DNA from: VXRJ01 sp965246995 | GTDB taxonomy: Bacteria > Acidobacteriota > Vicinamibacteria > Vicinamibacterales > UBA8438 | Length of the DNA: 64,000 bases | Assembly (NCBI GenBank): GCA_965246995.1 | Contig: OZ252008.1 | Coordinates: 4,402,001 to 4,466,000, forward strand | Reading direction: 5' to 3' | Shown: positions 17,641 through 26,405 of the stretch, piece by piece | How the letters are laid out: each line of letters opens with the position of its first letter | Position numbering within the stretch: position 1 is the first letter of the stretch | Notes under the pieces: model-generated | Database searches by the model: none | Told to the model about the DNA's origin: nothing | Seen by the model: only the letters and a program-made list of their open reading frames with translations | Made by a program: the position numbers and the translations under genes

Positions 17641-19107
17641 ATGGCTGACCACCATCACCACTGCCGGAAGCGGACGTTCTGGTCGCGGCGCGACTTCCTG
17701 TTCCAGTCGGGCGGCGGCATCGCGGGGCTGGCACTGGCCGACATGCTCGGCCGGGAGGACCTGCTCGCGGCGGAGCAGTCCGACACCTGCGAGGCGCCGA
17801 TTCCGGGCAACCCGTTCGCCCCGAGGCAGCCCCACTTCCCACCGCGCGCCAAGGCGGTCATCTCGCTCTTCATGAGCGGTGGCGTCAGCCAGGTCGACAC
17901 GTTCGACCCGAAGCCGGCGCTGACGAAGTACGCCGGGCAGCCGATGGCCGAGTCGGTCGTCGTCCGTCAGGGGCACCCCGGCCCCCTGATGCCGAGCCCG
18001 TTCGAGTTCCACCGCCACGGCGAGAGTGGTATCGAGGTCTCGGAACTCTTCCCGAACATCGGCTCGAAGGTGGACGAGATCGCCTTCATCCGGTCGCTGT
18101 ACGGCCGTTCCAACGACCACATCCAGGCCACCTACGAGATGCAGAGCGGCCAGATCCGGATGGGGTTCCCGAGCGTCGGTTCCTGGGTCACCTACGGACT
18201 CGGATCCGAGGCGGCCAGCCTGCCGGCGTACGTCGTGATGAACGACCACCGCGGCGGCCCGCTGGGCGGGCCGAACGACTGGAGCGCCGGCTTCATGCCT
18301 GCCACCTACCAGGGGACGTTGTTCCGCGCGGTGGGCGATCCGATCGTCGATCTGGCGCCGCCCGAGGGGATGACGGAGCCGCAGCAACGCGCACGGCTCG
18401 ACACGCTGGCGAAGCTGAACGAGATCGACCTGACGCAGCATCCGGGCAACTCGGAACTGGCCGCGCGCATTTCGTCGTATGAGCTCGCCTACCGGATGCA
18501 GGGCTGTGCGCCCGAGGCGGTCGATACCACCGTCGAGTCGGCAGCGACCAAGAAGCTGTACGGGCTCGGCGATCCGATCACCGAGCCGTTCGGCCGGCAG
18601 TGCCTGATGGCGCGGCGCCTCGTCGAGCGGGGTGTCCGCTTCGTGCAGCTCTTCCATGGCGGCATCGGCCAGCAGAACACCGATACCTGGGATGCGCACA
18701 GCAACCTGGTGGAGAACCACACGCTGCATGCGAAGGAGACCGACGGACCGATCGCCGGTCTGCTGACGGACCTGAAGGCGCGTGGCATGCTCGACTCCAC
18801 GCTGATCGTCTGGCACGCCGAGTTCGGCCGGATGCCGATCTCGCAGCGGGGCGTCGGCCGCGACCACAACCCGGGAACGATGACGGGCTGGATGGCGGGC
18901 GCCGGCATTCAGGGTGGCCAGGTGATCGGGGCGAGCGACGAGTTCGGCTACAAGGCGGCCGAGCAGCGCGTCTCGCCGCACGACCTCCACGCCACGATCC
19001 TGCACCTGCTGGGTATGGACCATGAGCAACTCACGTACCGCTACAACGGGCGTGACATGCGGCTGACCGACGTGCACGGCGTGCCGATTCCACAGATCAT
19101 CGCGTAA
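17641..19107 (+). CDS. DUF1501 domain protein, Tat-exported
   Basis: 488 residues, the usual partner of DUF1549/DUF1553 proteins. The N-terminus has a twin-arginine motif (SRRDFLFQSGGG). DUF1501 (PF07394) has a sulfatase/phosphatase-like fold; the visible family blocks are AKAVISLFMSGGVSQVDTFD, IAFIRSLYG, RFVQLFHGG, WHAEFGRMP, RDHNPGTMTGW and LHATILHLLGMD. It follows the cytochrome gene on the same strand, and the TonB receptor gene follows it, so the three probably act together in import and processing of one substrate class (inference). Confidence 0.93.
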   Translation: MADHHHHCRKRTFWSRRDFLFQSGGGIAGLALADMLGREDLLAAEQSDTCEAPIPGNPFAPRQPHFPPRAKAVISLFMSGGVSQVDTFDPKPALTKYAGQPMAESVVVRQGHPGPLMPSPFEFHRHGESGIEVSELFPNIGSKVDEIAFIRSLYGRSNDHIQATYEMQSGQIRMGFPSVGSWVTYGLGSEAASLPAYVVMNDHRGGPLGGPNDWSAGFMPATYQGTLFRAVGDPIVDLAPPEGMTEPQQRARLDTLAKLNEIDLTQHPGNSELAARISSYELAYRMQGCAPEAVDTTVESAATKKLYGLGDPITEPFGRQCLMARRLVERGVRFVQLFHGGIGQQNTDTWDAHSNLVENHTLHAKETDGPIAGLLTDLKARGMLDSTLIVWHAEFGRMPISQRGVGRDHNPGTMTGWMAGAGIQGGQVIGASDEFGYKAAEQRVSPHDLHATILHLLGMDHEQLTYRYNGRDMRLTDVHGVPIPQIIA

Positions 19108-19140
19108 GTAGTCACCCAGCCGACATCGACGCCAGCCGGT

Positions 19141-19168
19141 CGCCCTCCGGTCGAATCCCGGGAGGGCG
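19141..19168 (+). promoter_or_regulatory. Hairpin covering the ribosome site of the TonB receptor gene
   Basis: CGCCCTCC (19141-19148) pairs perfectly with GGAGGGCG (19161-19168) around a 12-nt loop. The right arm contains GGAGGG, the ribosome site for the GTG start at 19172. It could mask translation of the receptor or act in 3' processing of the DUF1501 transcript. There is no T-tract, so a simple terminator is unlikely. Confidence 0.4.
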
Positions 19169-19171
19169 CGC

Positions 19172-21799
19172 GTGTGCCATCCCCCCGACAGAACGGAGCC
19201 AACTCTCATCAGCATCGTGTTCAACGACATCCTGCGCGCCATGCGCACACTGCCGCCGATCCTGATGGCGGTTTGGCTAGTAGCCTCGCCACCGGTTGGT
19301 GCGGCGGCTGCGCAAGCAGCCACTCAAGACCAGCAGGAGGATCCCGACGACGACGAACCGCCGACGTTCACGGAGACTGTGGTCGTTGTCGGCACGCGCG
19401 CCGAGCCGCGGTCGGTGACGGAGTCGCCCGTTCCGGTCGACGCCATTCAGGCCTCCGAACTGTTGACCCAGGGCGCGGTGTCGCTGCAGGACCAGTTGCG
19501 GACGCTCGTTCCGTCATTCAATGTCAATATCCAGCCGATCAGCGACGCATCAACCGTGGTCCGGCCGGCGATGCTGCGGAACCTGGCGCCGGACCACACC
19601 CTGGTGCTGGTGAACGGCAAGCGGCGGCACCGCTCGTCGATTATCGACTGGCACGGCGGTAACGGCGTTGCGTTCGGATCGCAGGGCCCGGACCTTTCCG
19701 CGATCCCCGCAATCGCCCTGCGGCAGATCGAGGTGCTACGGGACGGCGCGGCCGCCCAGTATGGATCCGACGCCATCGCCGGCGTCATGAACTTCCTCCT
19801 GAAGGACGCCCGCGACGGCGGCAGCGTCGAGTTCACGACCGGTGCCTATGGCGAGCACTGGGACGGCCAGACGGCCACGTTCGCGGGCAATGTCGGCTTG
19901 CCGTTGGGACAGACCGGCTTCGCGAACCTGAGTCTCGAATACGGCGGCTCGGGCACCACTGACCGGAGCATCCGCCGGGCTGATGTCGAGACGCTCGTCG
20001 GCACCGGTGTCTTCAACGACATCCAGGAACCGGCACAGATCTGGGGCTCGCCGGACGTCGACAACGACCTGAAGGCCTTCGGCAATTTCGGTCATCTCTT
20101 CGCCAACGGCACGCAGTTCTACGCCCACACCAATTACGCAAGCAAGACGGTCGTCGGCGGCTTCTTCTTCCGGAACCCGAACACGCGCGGCGGTGTCTTC
20201 AGCGCGGACAGCGGGCGAACGCTGCTGATCGGCGACATGCTCGCGGCGCGGGGCATGGGATCCGCTAACTGCCCGGTGGTGGCGATCACCAATAATGTCC
20301 CGGACCAGACCGGGCTGGACGCGATCCGTGCGGACGAGAACTGCTTCTCGTTTCAGGAGCGGTTCCCCGGCGGCTTCACACCCAACTTCGGTGGCGATGC
20401 GCGCGACATGTCGGTCGTCGGTGGCATCCGCGGCTTCGGCGCCAGCGGCTTGACCTGGGACGCGAGCGCCAGCTTCGGCGCGCACCAGGCAGACCTCTTC
20501 ATCCGCAATACCGTCAACGCCTCGCTCGGACCCCAGACACCGACGGAATTTGATCTGGGAAGCAACCGGCAGCAGGATCTGGCGTTCAACTTCGACGTTT
20601 CCTACCCGATGACGGACACGGTCAATTTCGCGTTCGGCGCAGAGTGGCGCGACGAGCAGTACCGAACCACCGAGGGTCAGCCGGAATCGTGGCAGGTCGG
20701 CGCGTACGCGCCGCAGGGGTTCAGCGCCGGATCGAACGGCTTCGGCGGCTACAGTCCACTCGCGGCCGGCGAATGGTCGCGCAACAACATCGCAGTGTAC
20801 GGCGACCTCGAGGCAACGGGAACGGACGACCGGTGGATCCTTGGCGGCGCTGTCCGGCTGGAGCGGTTCGAGGACTTCGGCACGACGGCGAACGGCAAGG
20901 TGTCAGCCCGCATCGCGATGGGCGAGTACGCCTCGTTGCGCGGCAGCGTCAGCACCGGCTTCCGCGCGCCGACGCCGGGCCAGCAGAACGGCTTCAACGT
21001 CTCGACCACCTTCGACCCCATCCTCATGGACCTGACCGAGCGCGGCACAATTCCGTCGATCCATCCGGTCGCGGGGCTGCGTGGCGGCGCCCCGCTCGCC
21101 CCGGAGACATCGCGCAACTACGCGGTCGGCCTCGTTACCGACAATGGTCCGTTCATGCTGACCGTCGACTACTTCCGGATCGACCTCGACGACCGGCTCG
21201 CCGTCACGCGTGACTTCTCACTGACCGCTGATGAGATCGATGGGCTGCTCGCGGCGGGGGTCGAGAACGCGCGCGGATTGGCCAGCTTCCGCTTCTTCAC
21301 GAACGAAATATCCACGACGACGCAAGGTGTCGACATCGTCTCGACCTACATCCCACCGGGGCTGAACGGCAATACGATGTTCAGTGCCATCTTCAACCAC
21401 ACCAACACCGAGGTGACGCACTTCGACGACAGTTTCCTGAACGTCGGCCGCCGGATCCGCGAACTGCAGGAGGCACTTCCGAAGAACCGCTGGAACTTCG
21501 CGATCAACCAGTCCGCCGGCCGGGTCAGCATCCTCGGCCGGGTCAACTACTACGGCGCCTGGTTCGACTGGGACAGCGCCCAGACCCTGTTCAACGGAAA
21601 GCCGGTGGTGGACGTCGAGGTGAGCATTCCCTTCGCCGACGGCACCACGCTGGCGATCGGCACCCAGAACGTCTTCAACACCTACCCGGACGAGAGCCCG
21701 AACGCGCGCAGTGTCGGCGAGCGCTACAGCGAATACACCCCCTGGGGCTTCAACGGCGCCTACTACTACGCCAGGATCCGCCACATATGGGGCAGCTAG
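19172..21799 (+). CDS. TonB-dependent outer-membrane receptor
   Basis: 875 residues. A plug domain (PF07715) begins around residue 65: ETVVVVGTRAEPRSV, then LRTLVPSFNVN, LVLVNGKRRHRSS, IEVLRDGAAAQYGSDAIAGV. The beta-barrel (PF00593) fills the rest and ends in aromatic-rich YYYARIRHIWGS. The signal peptide is the MRTLPPILMAVWL stretch; it starts at an internal ATG (19241), but the ribosome site GGAGGG sits before the GTG at 19172, so either start is possible. The class imports siderophores, cobalamin, sugars or other large ligands; the position after the DUF1549/DUF1501 pair suggests a catabolic ligand. Confidence 0.95.
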   Translation: MCHPPDRTEPTLISIVFNDILRAMRTLPPILMAVWLVASPPVGAAAAQAATQDQQEDPDDDEPPTFTETVVVVGTRAEPRSVTESPVPVDAIQASELLTQGAVSLQDQLRTLVPSFNVNIQPISDASTVVRPAMLRNLAPDHTLVLVNGKRRHRSSIIDWHGGNGVAFGSQGPDLSAIPAIALRQIEVLRDGAAAQYGSDAIAGVMNFLLKDARDGGSVEFTTGAYGEHWDGQTATFAGNVGLPLGQTGFANLSLEYGGSGTTDRSIRRADVETLVGTGVFNDIQEPAQIWGSPDVDNDLKAFGNFGHLFANGTQFYAHTNYASKTVVGGFFFRNPNTRGGVFSADSGRTLLIGDMLAARGMGSANCPVVAITNNVPDQTGLDAIRADENCFSFQERFPGGFTPNFGGDARDMSVVGGIRGFGASGLTWDASASFGAHQADLFIRNTVNASLGPQTPTEFDLGSNRQQDLAFNFDVSYPMTDTVNFAFGAEWRDEQYRTTEGQPESWQVGAYAPQGFSAGSNGFGGYSPLAAGEWSRNNIAVYGDLEATGTDDRWILGGAVRLERFEDFGTTANGKVSARIAMGEYASLRGSVSTGFRAPTPGQQNGFNVSTTFDPILMDLTERGTIPSIHPVAGLRGGAPLAPETSRNYAVGLVTDNGPFMLTVDYFRIDLDDRLAVTRDFSLTADEIDGLLAAGVENARGLASFRFFTNEISTTTQGVDIVSTYIPPGLNGNTMFSAIFNHTNTEVTHFDDSFLNVGRRIRELQEALPKNRWNFAINQSAGRVSILGRVNYYGAWFDWDSAQTLFNGKPVVDVEVSIPFADGTTLAIGTQNVFNTYPDESPNARSVGERYSEYTPWGFNGAYYYARIRHIWGS

Positions 21800-21826
21800 C
21801 CTGATCGGCAAGCACAACCCACACCC

Positions 21827-21860
21827 GTGATATCATTGCGGCAACCCTGAGTGATATCAT
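21827..21860 (+). promoter_or_regulatory. Duplicated GTGATATCAT operator before the RHH-nucleotidyltransferase/HEPN operon
   Basis: GTGATATCAT occurs at 21827-21836 and again at 21851-21860, 24 bp apart, ending 12 bp before the ATG. The core TGATATCA is a perfect 8-bp palindrome. The first gene of the operon encodes a ribbon-helix-helix domain, so autorepression through these sites is the natural reading (inference). The same core lies upstream of the SPFH-Arc operon (27536) and in the 37.9-kb divergent promoter. Confidence 0.65.
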
Positions 21861-21872
21861 CTGGTCTTGAGC

Positions 21873-22442
21873 ATGGCATCTTCCAGTGAACAGCCGAAGT
21901 CCGGCCGTTTCGTCCTGCGGATGCCGCCGGCGCTGCATGCCGCACTGGACGGCTCGGCTCGCGCAAGCGGACTGTCGCTTAACGCCTACTGCGTGCGGCA
22001 GCTCGCGGCGGCCGGTCTTGGCGTGGTAGCCAACGAAGACGTGACGTCACTGGTCGCGCGCGCACGGGAGGTGGCAGGGGAGGCGCTGTCGGCGGTGGCG
22101 CTTCACGGGTCCTGGGTGCGCGGCGAAGCAACGGCTACGTCGGATGTTGATTCCCTCATCGTCGTCGATTCGCGTCTCGCATTGAACCGCGCGTTGTACC
22201 GCGAGTGGGATGCCGAGCCGATCACCTGGCGGGGCCGCCGGGTGGATCCGCACTTCGTGCACCCCGCCGAAGAGGGGCAGTTCAGTGGCCTGTGGGCTGA
22301 GATGGCGCTCGACGGGATCGTGCTGTTCGAGCGCGACTGGAGGCTGTCGGCGCACCTGTCACGCATCCGCCTGGCGATCGCCGCCGGGCGGCTGGTCCGG
22401 CGCATCGTGCACGGACAGCCCTACTGGACGAAGACCGCCTGA
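21873..22442 (+). CDS. RHH domain fused to MNT-type nucleotidyltransferase (antitoxin candidate)
   Basis: 189 residues, two domains. Residues 11-48 form a ribbon-helix-helix unit of the HicB/Arc sort (GRFVLRMPPALHAALDGSAR then SGLSLNAYCVRQLA). Residues 70-180 form a minimal nucleotidyltransferase; GS at 79-80 and DVD at 91-93 fit GSx10DxD exactly, and VDPH near residue 125 may give the third carboxylate. MntA-type antitoxins with this motif AMPylate their HEPN toxin. The usual MNT antitoxin has no DNA-binding domain, so the fusion would join enzymatic neutralisation with autorepression in one protein (inference). ATG 21873 rather than TTG 21867. The stop shares its A with the start of the HEPN gene. 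Confidence 0.8.
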   Translation: MASSSEQPKSGRFVLRMPPALHAALDGSARASGLSLNAYCVRQLAAAGLGVVANEDVTSLVARAREVAGEALSAVALHGSWVRGEATATSDVDSLIVVDSRLALNRALYREWDAEPITWRGRRVDPHFVHPAEEGQFSGLWAEMALDGIVLFERDWRLSAHLSRIRLAIAAGRLVRRIVHGQPYWTKTA

Positions 22443-22864
22443 TGCGCAATCGCACCCTTGCCGCAGACTACGTCCGGCGAGCCGCCACCCGCCTTCGCGC
22501 GATAGACGTCCTGTACGAGGCGGGAAGCTGGGCCGACGTGGTTCGCGAGTCGCAGGAGGTTGTCGAGCTTGCCCTGAAGGGGCTGCTACGCGCCGCCGGC
22601 ATTGATCCGCCACGCGTGCACGACGTCGCCGAGGTTCTGGAAGCCGAGCGGAGCCAGTTGCCCGCAAGCCTGGCCGGCGACATCGACCGGCTTGCCGCGG
22701 CCTCCCGCCTCCTGCGGCGCGACTGCGAGCTCGCCTTCTACGGCGCCGAGGACCTGACGCCCTCCGACTTCTACCGGGAACAGGATGCCGACGACGCGCG
22801 CGCCGCCGCCCGGCTCGTCGTCGAGCGCGTACGCCCGCACGTTCCGGCGTGGGATTCCGACTGA
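22442..22864 (+). CDS. HEPN domain protein (toxin candidate)
   Basis: 140 residues, all-helical HEPN domain (PF05168 type): VVRESQEVVELALKGLLRAA then GIDPPRVHDVAEVL, and a last helix around DADDARAAARLVVERV. The ATG overlaps the preceding stop (TGATG), which implies coupled translation with the nucleotidyltransferase. HEPN-MNT pairs are known toxin-antitoxin modules in which HEPN is an RNase with an Rx4-6H motif. I do not see a canonical Rx4-6H here (the HD after PPRV is the only obvious His), so this HEPN may be non-nucleolytic or use a variant site. Confidence 0.78.
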   Translation: MRNRTLAADYVRRAATRLRAIDVLYEAGSWADVVRESQEVVELALKGLLRAAGIDPPRVHDVAEVLEAERSQLPASLAGDIDRLAAASRLLRRDCELAFYGAEDLTPSDFYREQDADDARAAARLVVERVRPHVPAWDSD

Positions 22865-22904
22865 GTCAGGCGACGTTGCCCTGCCGGCCCGGCGCTCCTC
22901 CGCC

Positions 22905-23909
22905 CTACTCGCTGATCCGCCGCCACCGAATGGTGCTCTGCACCGTCCGGCCCTCGTCGTCGGTGCTCGGTGGCGGCCGGAGGAGGAGATGCGTGTCGCT
23001 CAACTCGAAGAAGCGCTGCGCATCGGTCCCGTCGCCGTTCGGGTTCTCGCTACCTATCCGGTGATGGACGAGGTACCCGTCCTCCTCGTTGACGGAGAAG
23101 GGCCCGAAGTAGCTCCCGTACGTGTCGGTCGCCATCAGCGCCTCCTCCGGCGTCGGCCGATCGCCGGCATACGGCGCGCGCCCCGGGCGCATCAGGTGTA
23201 CCGACATGTGGCCGGACGGCGCGTACAGGATGTAGGCCACCTCGTACTGATCCGCCGGCACCTCCTGCCCGTCGCTGGTCTGGCGCTCGACCGACTCGAC
23301 GCTGAAGACGCCGAACAACTGTCGATGCGTATCGGTCAGTTCCGACTCGGGAAGATCCGGTAACCGCGTCCAGGTTAGGAACGACTTCTCCCCCCGGTCG
23401 TTGGCGGGCGGCTGCAGCGTCAGCGTGTCGTCGCCGAACGTGTAGAACCGCTGATAGTCGGACCCGGCGCCACGCGGGTTCAGGCTTCCGACCAGATGAT
23501 GGGTGACGTAGCCCTCCGCCTCGTTGACGGTGAACGCCCCGAAGTACGACGTGTAGGTGCCGAGCCGGTCCAGCGCCTCCTCCGCCGTCGGGGTGTCCCC
23601 GGCGTAAGGCTGTCGTTCCGGCCGCATCAACGTCACGCCCATCTGCCCGGATGCGGCGTAGATGAGGTAGCCGACCCGATCCGCGGTCGGCTCGCCGAGC
23701 AGCTCGCCCTCGGCATCCCGTCGCTCGACGCGCGTGAGCGACCACGCTCCGGCAAACCGCTCGTCCACCGAGGCATCGGCAACGGCCGCCGGCGGCGCGG
23801 CAGCCTCGGCCTCCGGTTCCGCCGGCGGCGGCTCCCCGCCGCAGCCGAACAGCGACCCGACGGCGACCAACGTGACCAGGACGAACAGCGGTGACACCAG
23901 CTTCCGCAT
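22905..23909 (-). CDS. Lipoprotein with two lipocalin-like domains
   Basis: 334 residues. The signal ends in a lipobox (VGSLFGC), followed by a Pro/Ala/Glu-rich linker. Two copies of a lipocalin-like domain (PF13924) follow. Repeat 1 has FAGAWSLTRVE, VGYLIYAASGQMGVTLMRP, YTSYFGAFTVNE and GYVTHHLVGSLNP; repeat 2 has FGVFSVESVE, AYILYAPSGHMSVHLMRP, YGSYFGPFSVNE and GYLVHHRIGSENP. It probably binds a small hydrophobic ligand at the envelope; the duplication may give two sites. ATG 23909 is taken from two adjacent ATGs because AGGAGG is then five bases away. Confidence 0.87.
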   Translation of the reverse strand: MRKLVSPLFVLVTLVAVGSLFGCGGEPPPAEPEAEAAAPPAAVADASVDERFAGAWSLTRVERRDAEGELLGEPTADRVGYLIYAASGQMGVTLMRPERQPYAGDTPTAEEALDRLGTYTSYFGAFTVNEAEGYVTHHLVGSLNPRGAGSDYQRFYTFGDDTLTLQPPANDRGEKSFLTWTRLPDLPESELTDTHRQLFGVFSVESVERQTSDGQEVPADQYEVAYILYAPSGHMSVHLMRPGRAPYAGDRPTPEEALMATDTYGSYFGPFSVNEEDGYLVHHRIGSENPNGDGTDAQRFFELSDTHLLLRPPPSTDDEGRTVQSTIRWRRISE

Positions 23910-23977
23910 CATCTCCTCCTGCCTTCCGGCCTCCGACTCCGTTCGAGTCACTCTATCCGATGTGACCGGCTAGGCCA

Positions 23978-25507
23978 TCACTGCCCGCGGGTCACCCACT
24001 CCTCGAACTGCGACCACGGCCCCGGAACTCCGTGAATGGGGACGATCGTCTCCACGTCGAGCCCCAGGCGCTGCACGTTCCGATACAGGCTCCGGGCGCT
24101 GGCGTTCGGGCTGGCGGGCAGCGACCCGCCGGGACCTGGCGGCGTGAAGAGGTCGGCCTGCACGAGGATCCGCTCGTTCGGCAGGTAGGCCATCAGCATC
24201 CCGGCGGCGTGGGCCAGCCCCTGGACGTGGTGTATTTCGACCAGGCGGGTCGTGTCGCCGAGGATGTACTTCTCGCGCAGCGTCTCGAAGATGTAGCCCT
24301 CCGACCACTCCTCCGGCGGGAACAGCGAGAACCGGTCCGGCTCCAGCAGCCACGGCCGCGCCCGCAGCACCTCCTGGTAGTAGGGGCGGGTCCCCTCGTG
24401 GGTGACGACTGTCGCGCCCTCGTGCACGTAGGTGCGCAGGCCGCCCAGGTGGTCCCAGTGGTGATGCGTCGTCACGACCCAGCGGATCGGCTTGTTCGGG
24501 ATCTGCCGCATGATCTCGTTGATCACGGCGAGCGACCGCGCCTCGTTCTGCGGCGCCTCGATCACCGCCACGTGGTCCGCGAACTCCACGGCGACGCTGT
24601 GGTGGGATCCGCCGGCCATCAGCCAGACGCCGTCGGCCACCTCTTCCGCCTCCACGCGGACGGGCGGCGCCGTCGCGGTCCGCGCCGCGTCGGGGACGGT
24701 CAGCGCGGCGTCGGCCACGTTCACCTGAACGTCGTCGATGGTCGTCAAGCCGAACGCGTGGTCGCCCCCGCTGACGTTCGGCTCATGGGCGCCGTCATCG
24801 AAGTCCTGGTGCTGATGCCAGTCCATCGGGAACATCATCCCGCCGCCGACGTCCTCGTAGCGCGTGTAGACGGTCTCGTAGTACATGTCGCCGACCACCG
24901 GGTTCGGCATCCAGGTCTGCACCCGCTCGATCACGTTATCCTCGGTGATGGTGCCGTTGATCCGGTACTTGCCGAGCGCGATGAACGAGACGACGGTCAC
25001 CCGCCCGCCGTATTCGTTCCGCTCCACCGCGATCACGTCATCGGCGGCCATGGCCCCCTTCAGGAAGCCGTGCGGGGTGAGGTAGATCTCCAGCAGCCGG
25101 CGCTCGGCGTCCTGCGGCCGGGGGACGACCCGGTCGACCTCGCCGTTCCAGGCGTATTCGCCGCGGACCATCCACCGCCGCCGCCGTTCGCCCTGGATCG
25201 GCGCGCCGCCGCCACCCCGGCCGGGATAGTTCCCCTGCCGGATGACCATCTCCTCGATCGACGATTCCGTCTCGAAGTCGATGGTGCGCGCGTACTCCGA
25301 CAGCTCGAAGCGCGGCCAGTCGTCGGCGGGGGCGAAGTTCTGGCCGGTGGCGCCGACCCAGCCGCTCCCGGTGTACCGGATGGACATCATGTCGGTGACG
25401 CCCATCGTGTCCGCGGCGGCCTGCAGAACGGCCTGCGCATCCTGCGCCGAGGCCGGCCCCGCCGCCAACAGTGCAACCGCAACCAACAGTCCGACTCGCT
25501 TGGCCAT
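23978..25507 (-). CDS. Exported MBL-fold metallo-hydrolase with N-terminal extension, 2
   Basis: 509 residues. Signal peptide (MAKRVGLLVAVALLAAGPASAQ), then about 250 residues with no recognised domain, then a metallo-beta-lactamase domain from about residue 270: VWLMAGGSHHSVAVEF, TTHHHWDHLGG (H-x-H-x-D-H), a late-loop HVQGLAHAAGMLMAYL and VPIHGVPG. In place of the usual GxxHxxG the first-shell His appears in QGLAHA. Several exported Acidobacterial MBL proteins have such N-terminal extensions; their substrates are unknown. ATG 25507 follows GGAGGG; the longer frame to 25531 is less likely. Confidence 0.88.
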   Translation of the reverse strand: MAKRVGLLVAVALLAAGPASAQDAQAVLQAAADTMGVTDMMSIRYTGSGWVGATGQNFAPADDWPRFELSEYARTIDFETESSIEEMVIRQGNYPGRGGGGAPIQGERRRRWMVRGEYAWNGEVDRVVPRPQDAERRLLEIYLTPHGFLKGAMAADDVIAVERNEYGGRVTVVSFIALGKYRINGTITEDNVIERVQTWMPNPVVGDMYYETVYTRYEDVGGGMMFPMDWHQHQDFDDGAHEPNVSGGDHAFGLTTIDDVQVNVADAALTVPDAARTATAPPVRVEAEEVADGVWLMAGGSHHSVAVEFADHVAVIEAPQNEARSLAVINEIMRQIPNKPIRWVVTTHHHWDHLGGLRTYVHEGATVVTHEGTRPYYQEVLRARPWLLEPDRFSLFPPEEWSEGYIFETLREKYILGDTTRLVEIHHVQGLAHAAGMLMAYLPNERILVQADLFTPPGPGGSLPASPNASARSLYRNVQRLGLDVETIVPIHGVPGPWSQFEEWVTRGQ

Positions 25508-25679
25508 GATTCCCTCCACGTCGCTCCGCAATGACCTGCCCCGGCGTGCCGCGGGCGGGGTGATCCTATCCGCGCCTGCTCACGTTCCGGATTGCTCAGG
25601 GTAGTCCTCTTGCGGCGAAATGACCACCGAAATCCTGCCGCGAGCCTGGTTCTCCGCAACTCGCCGGTGGCCCTGGGCT

Positions 25680-26405
25680 CTACCGCACCGCGTCCGTGTA
25701 CCAGCCCGACCAGGCCGCCTTCCAGCGGCGGAACAGCGCGATGAAGAGGGGATTGGTCCAGACCAGGATGCGCCACACGGGCCACGTGTCGAAGCGCCGG
25801 CAGGAAGGTTGCACGCGCGGCTGCCGTATGAGCCGGACCGTGCGGTGCTCTTTCTGTCCCAGCCTCTTGAGAGCCCGGTAGAAGTCGACGTCCTCGCCGA
25901 TCCAGGCGGTCTCGTCGTAGCCGCCGAGCCGGTCGAAGGCGGACTTGCGACAGAACTGCGTCGCCCCCTGCACCATTCCCATGAGGCGGCCGAGCAGCCG
26001 CCAGGCGCGCAGGTAGAGCCGGACGGAGAGCCGCCGCGGCCGGTAGTCGACATCCACGCCGCCTCCGATGCACGCCGGATCGCGCATCGTCTCGTAGATC
26101 ACGTGGAGCAGCGTGGGCGGCACCGTCACGTCCGCGTCGACAAAGACGAGCAGATCACCCGCCGCATGGCGCGCACCGGTGTTGCGCGCCCGCGCGATGT
26201 TCCGCACCGGTTCGTGAACCACTGTCGCGCCGTGCCGCCGGGCGACGGCGGCGGTCTCGTCCTGGCTGTCATTGTCGACGACGATCACCTCGACGTCAGC
26301 GTCGGAGCGCGTGCCCAGATAGTCCGTGGCGGCGCGGATCGAGTCCAGCGTCGGCGCGAGGGAGGCCTCTTCGTTGAAAGCGGGAACGACGATTGTCAGC
26401 TTCAC
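25680..26405 (-). CDS. Family 2 glycosyltransferase
   Basis: 241 residues, a GT-A fold family 2 enzyme (PF00535): TIVVPAFNEEASL at the N-terminus, EVIVVDNDSQDET, ARNTGARHAAGDLLVFVDAD (DxD-type acidic pair), and GGYDETAWIGEDVDF for acceptor/base. It transfers a sugar from a nucleotide donor to an envelope acceptor. The start is GTG 26405, overlapping the stop of the Arc-type gene by four bases (GTGA), so it is the third gene of the SPFH-Arc-glycosyltransferase operon. Length is short but complete for this subfamily. Confidence 0.9.
   Translation of the reverse strand: MKLTIVVPAFNEEASLAPTLDSIRAATDYLGTRSDADVEVIVVDNDSQDETAAVARRHGATVVHEPVRNIARARNTGARHAAGDLLVFVDADVTVPPTLLHVIYETMRDPACIGGGVDVDYRPRRLSVRLYLRAWRLLGRLMGMVQGATQFCRKSAFDRLGGYDETAWIGEDVDFYRALKRLGQKEHRTVRLIRQPRVQPSCRRFDTWPVWRILVWTNPLFIALFRRWKAAWSGWYTDAVR

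Noticed and set aside
19141..19170. Sequence GGTCGAATCCC inside a stem, resembling a tRNA T-arm and possible attachment site
   Set aside because: The T-loop is one base short, no acceptor, D or anticodon arms lie upstream, and no CCA follows. A hairpin over the ribosome site explains it better.
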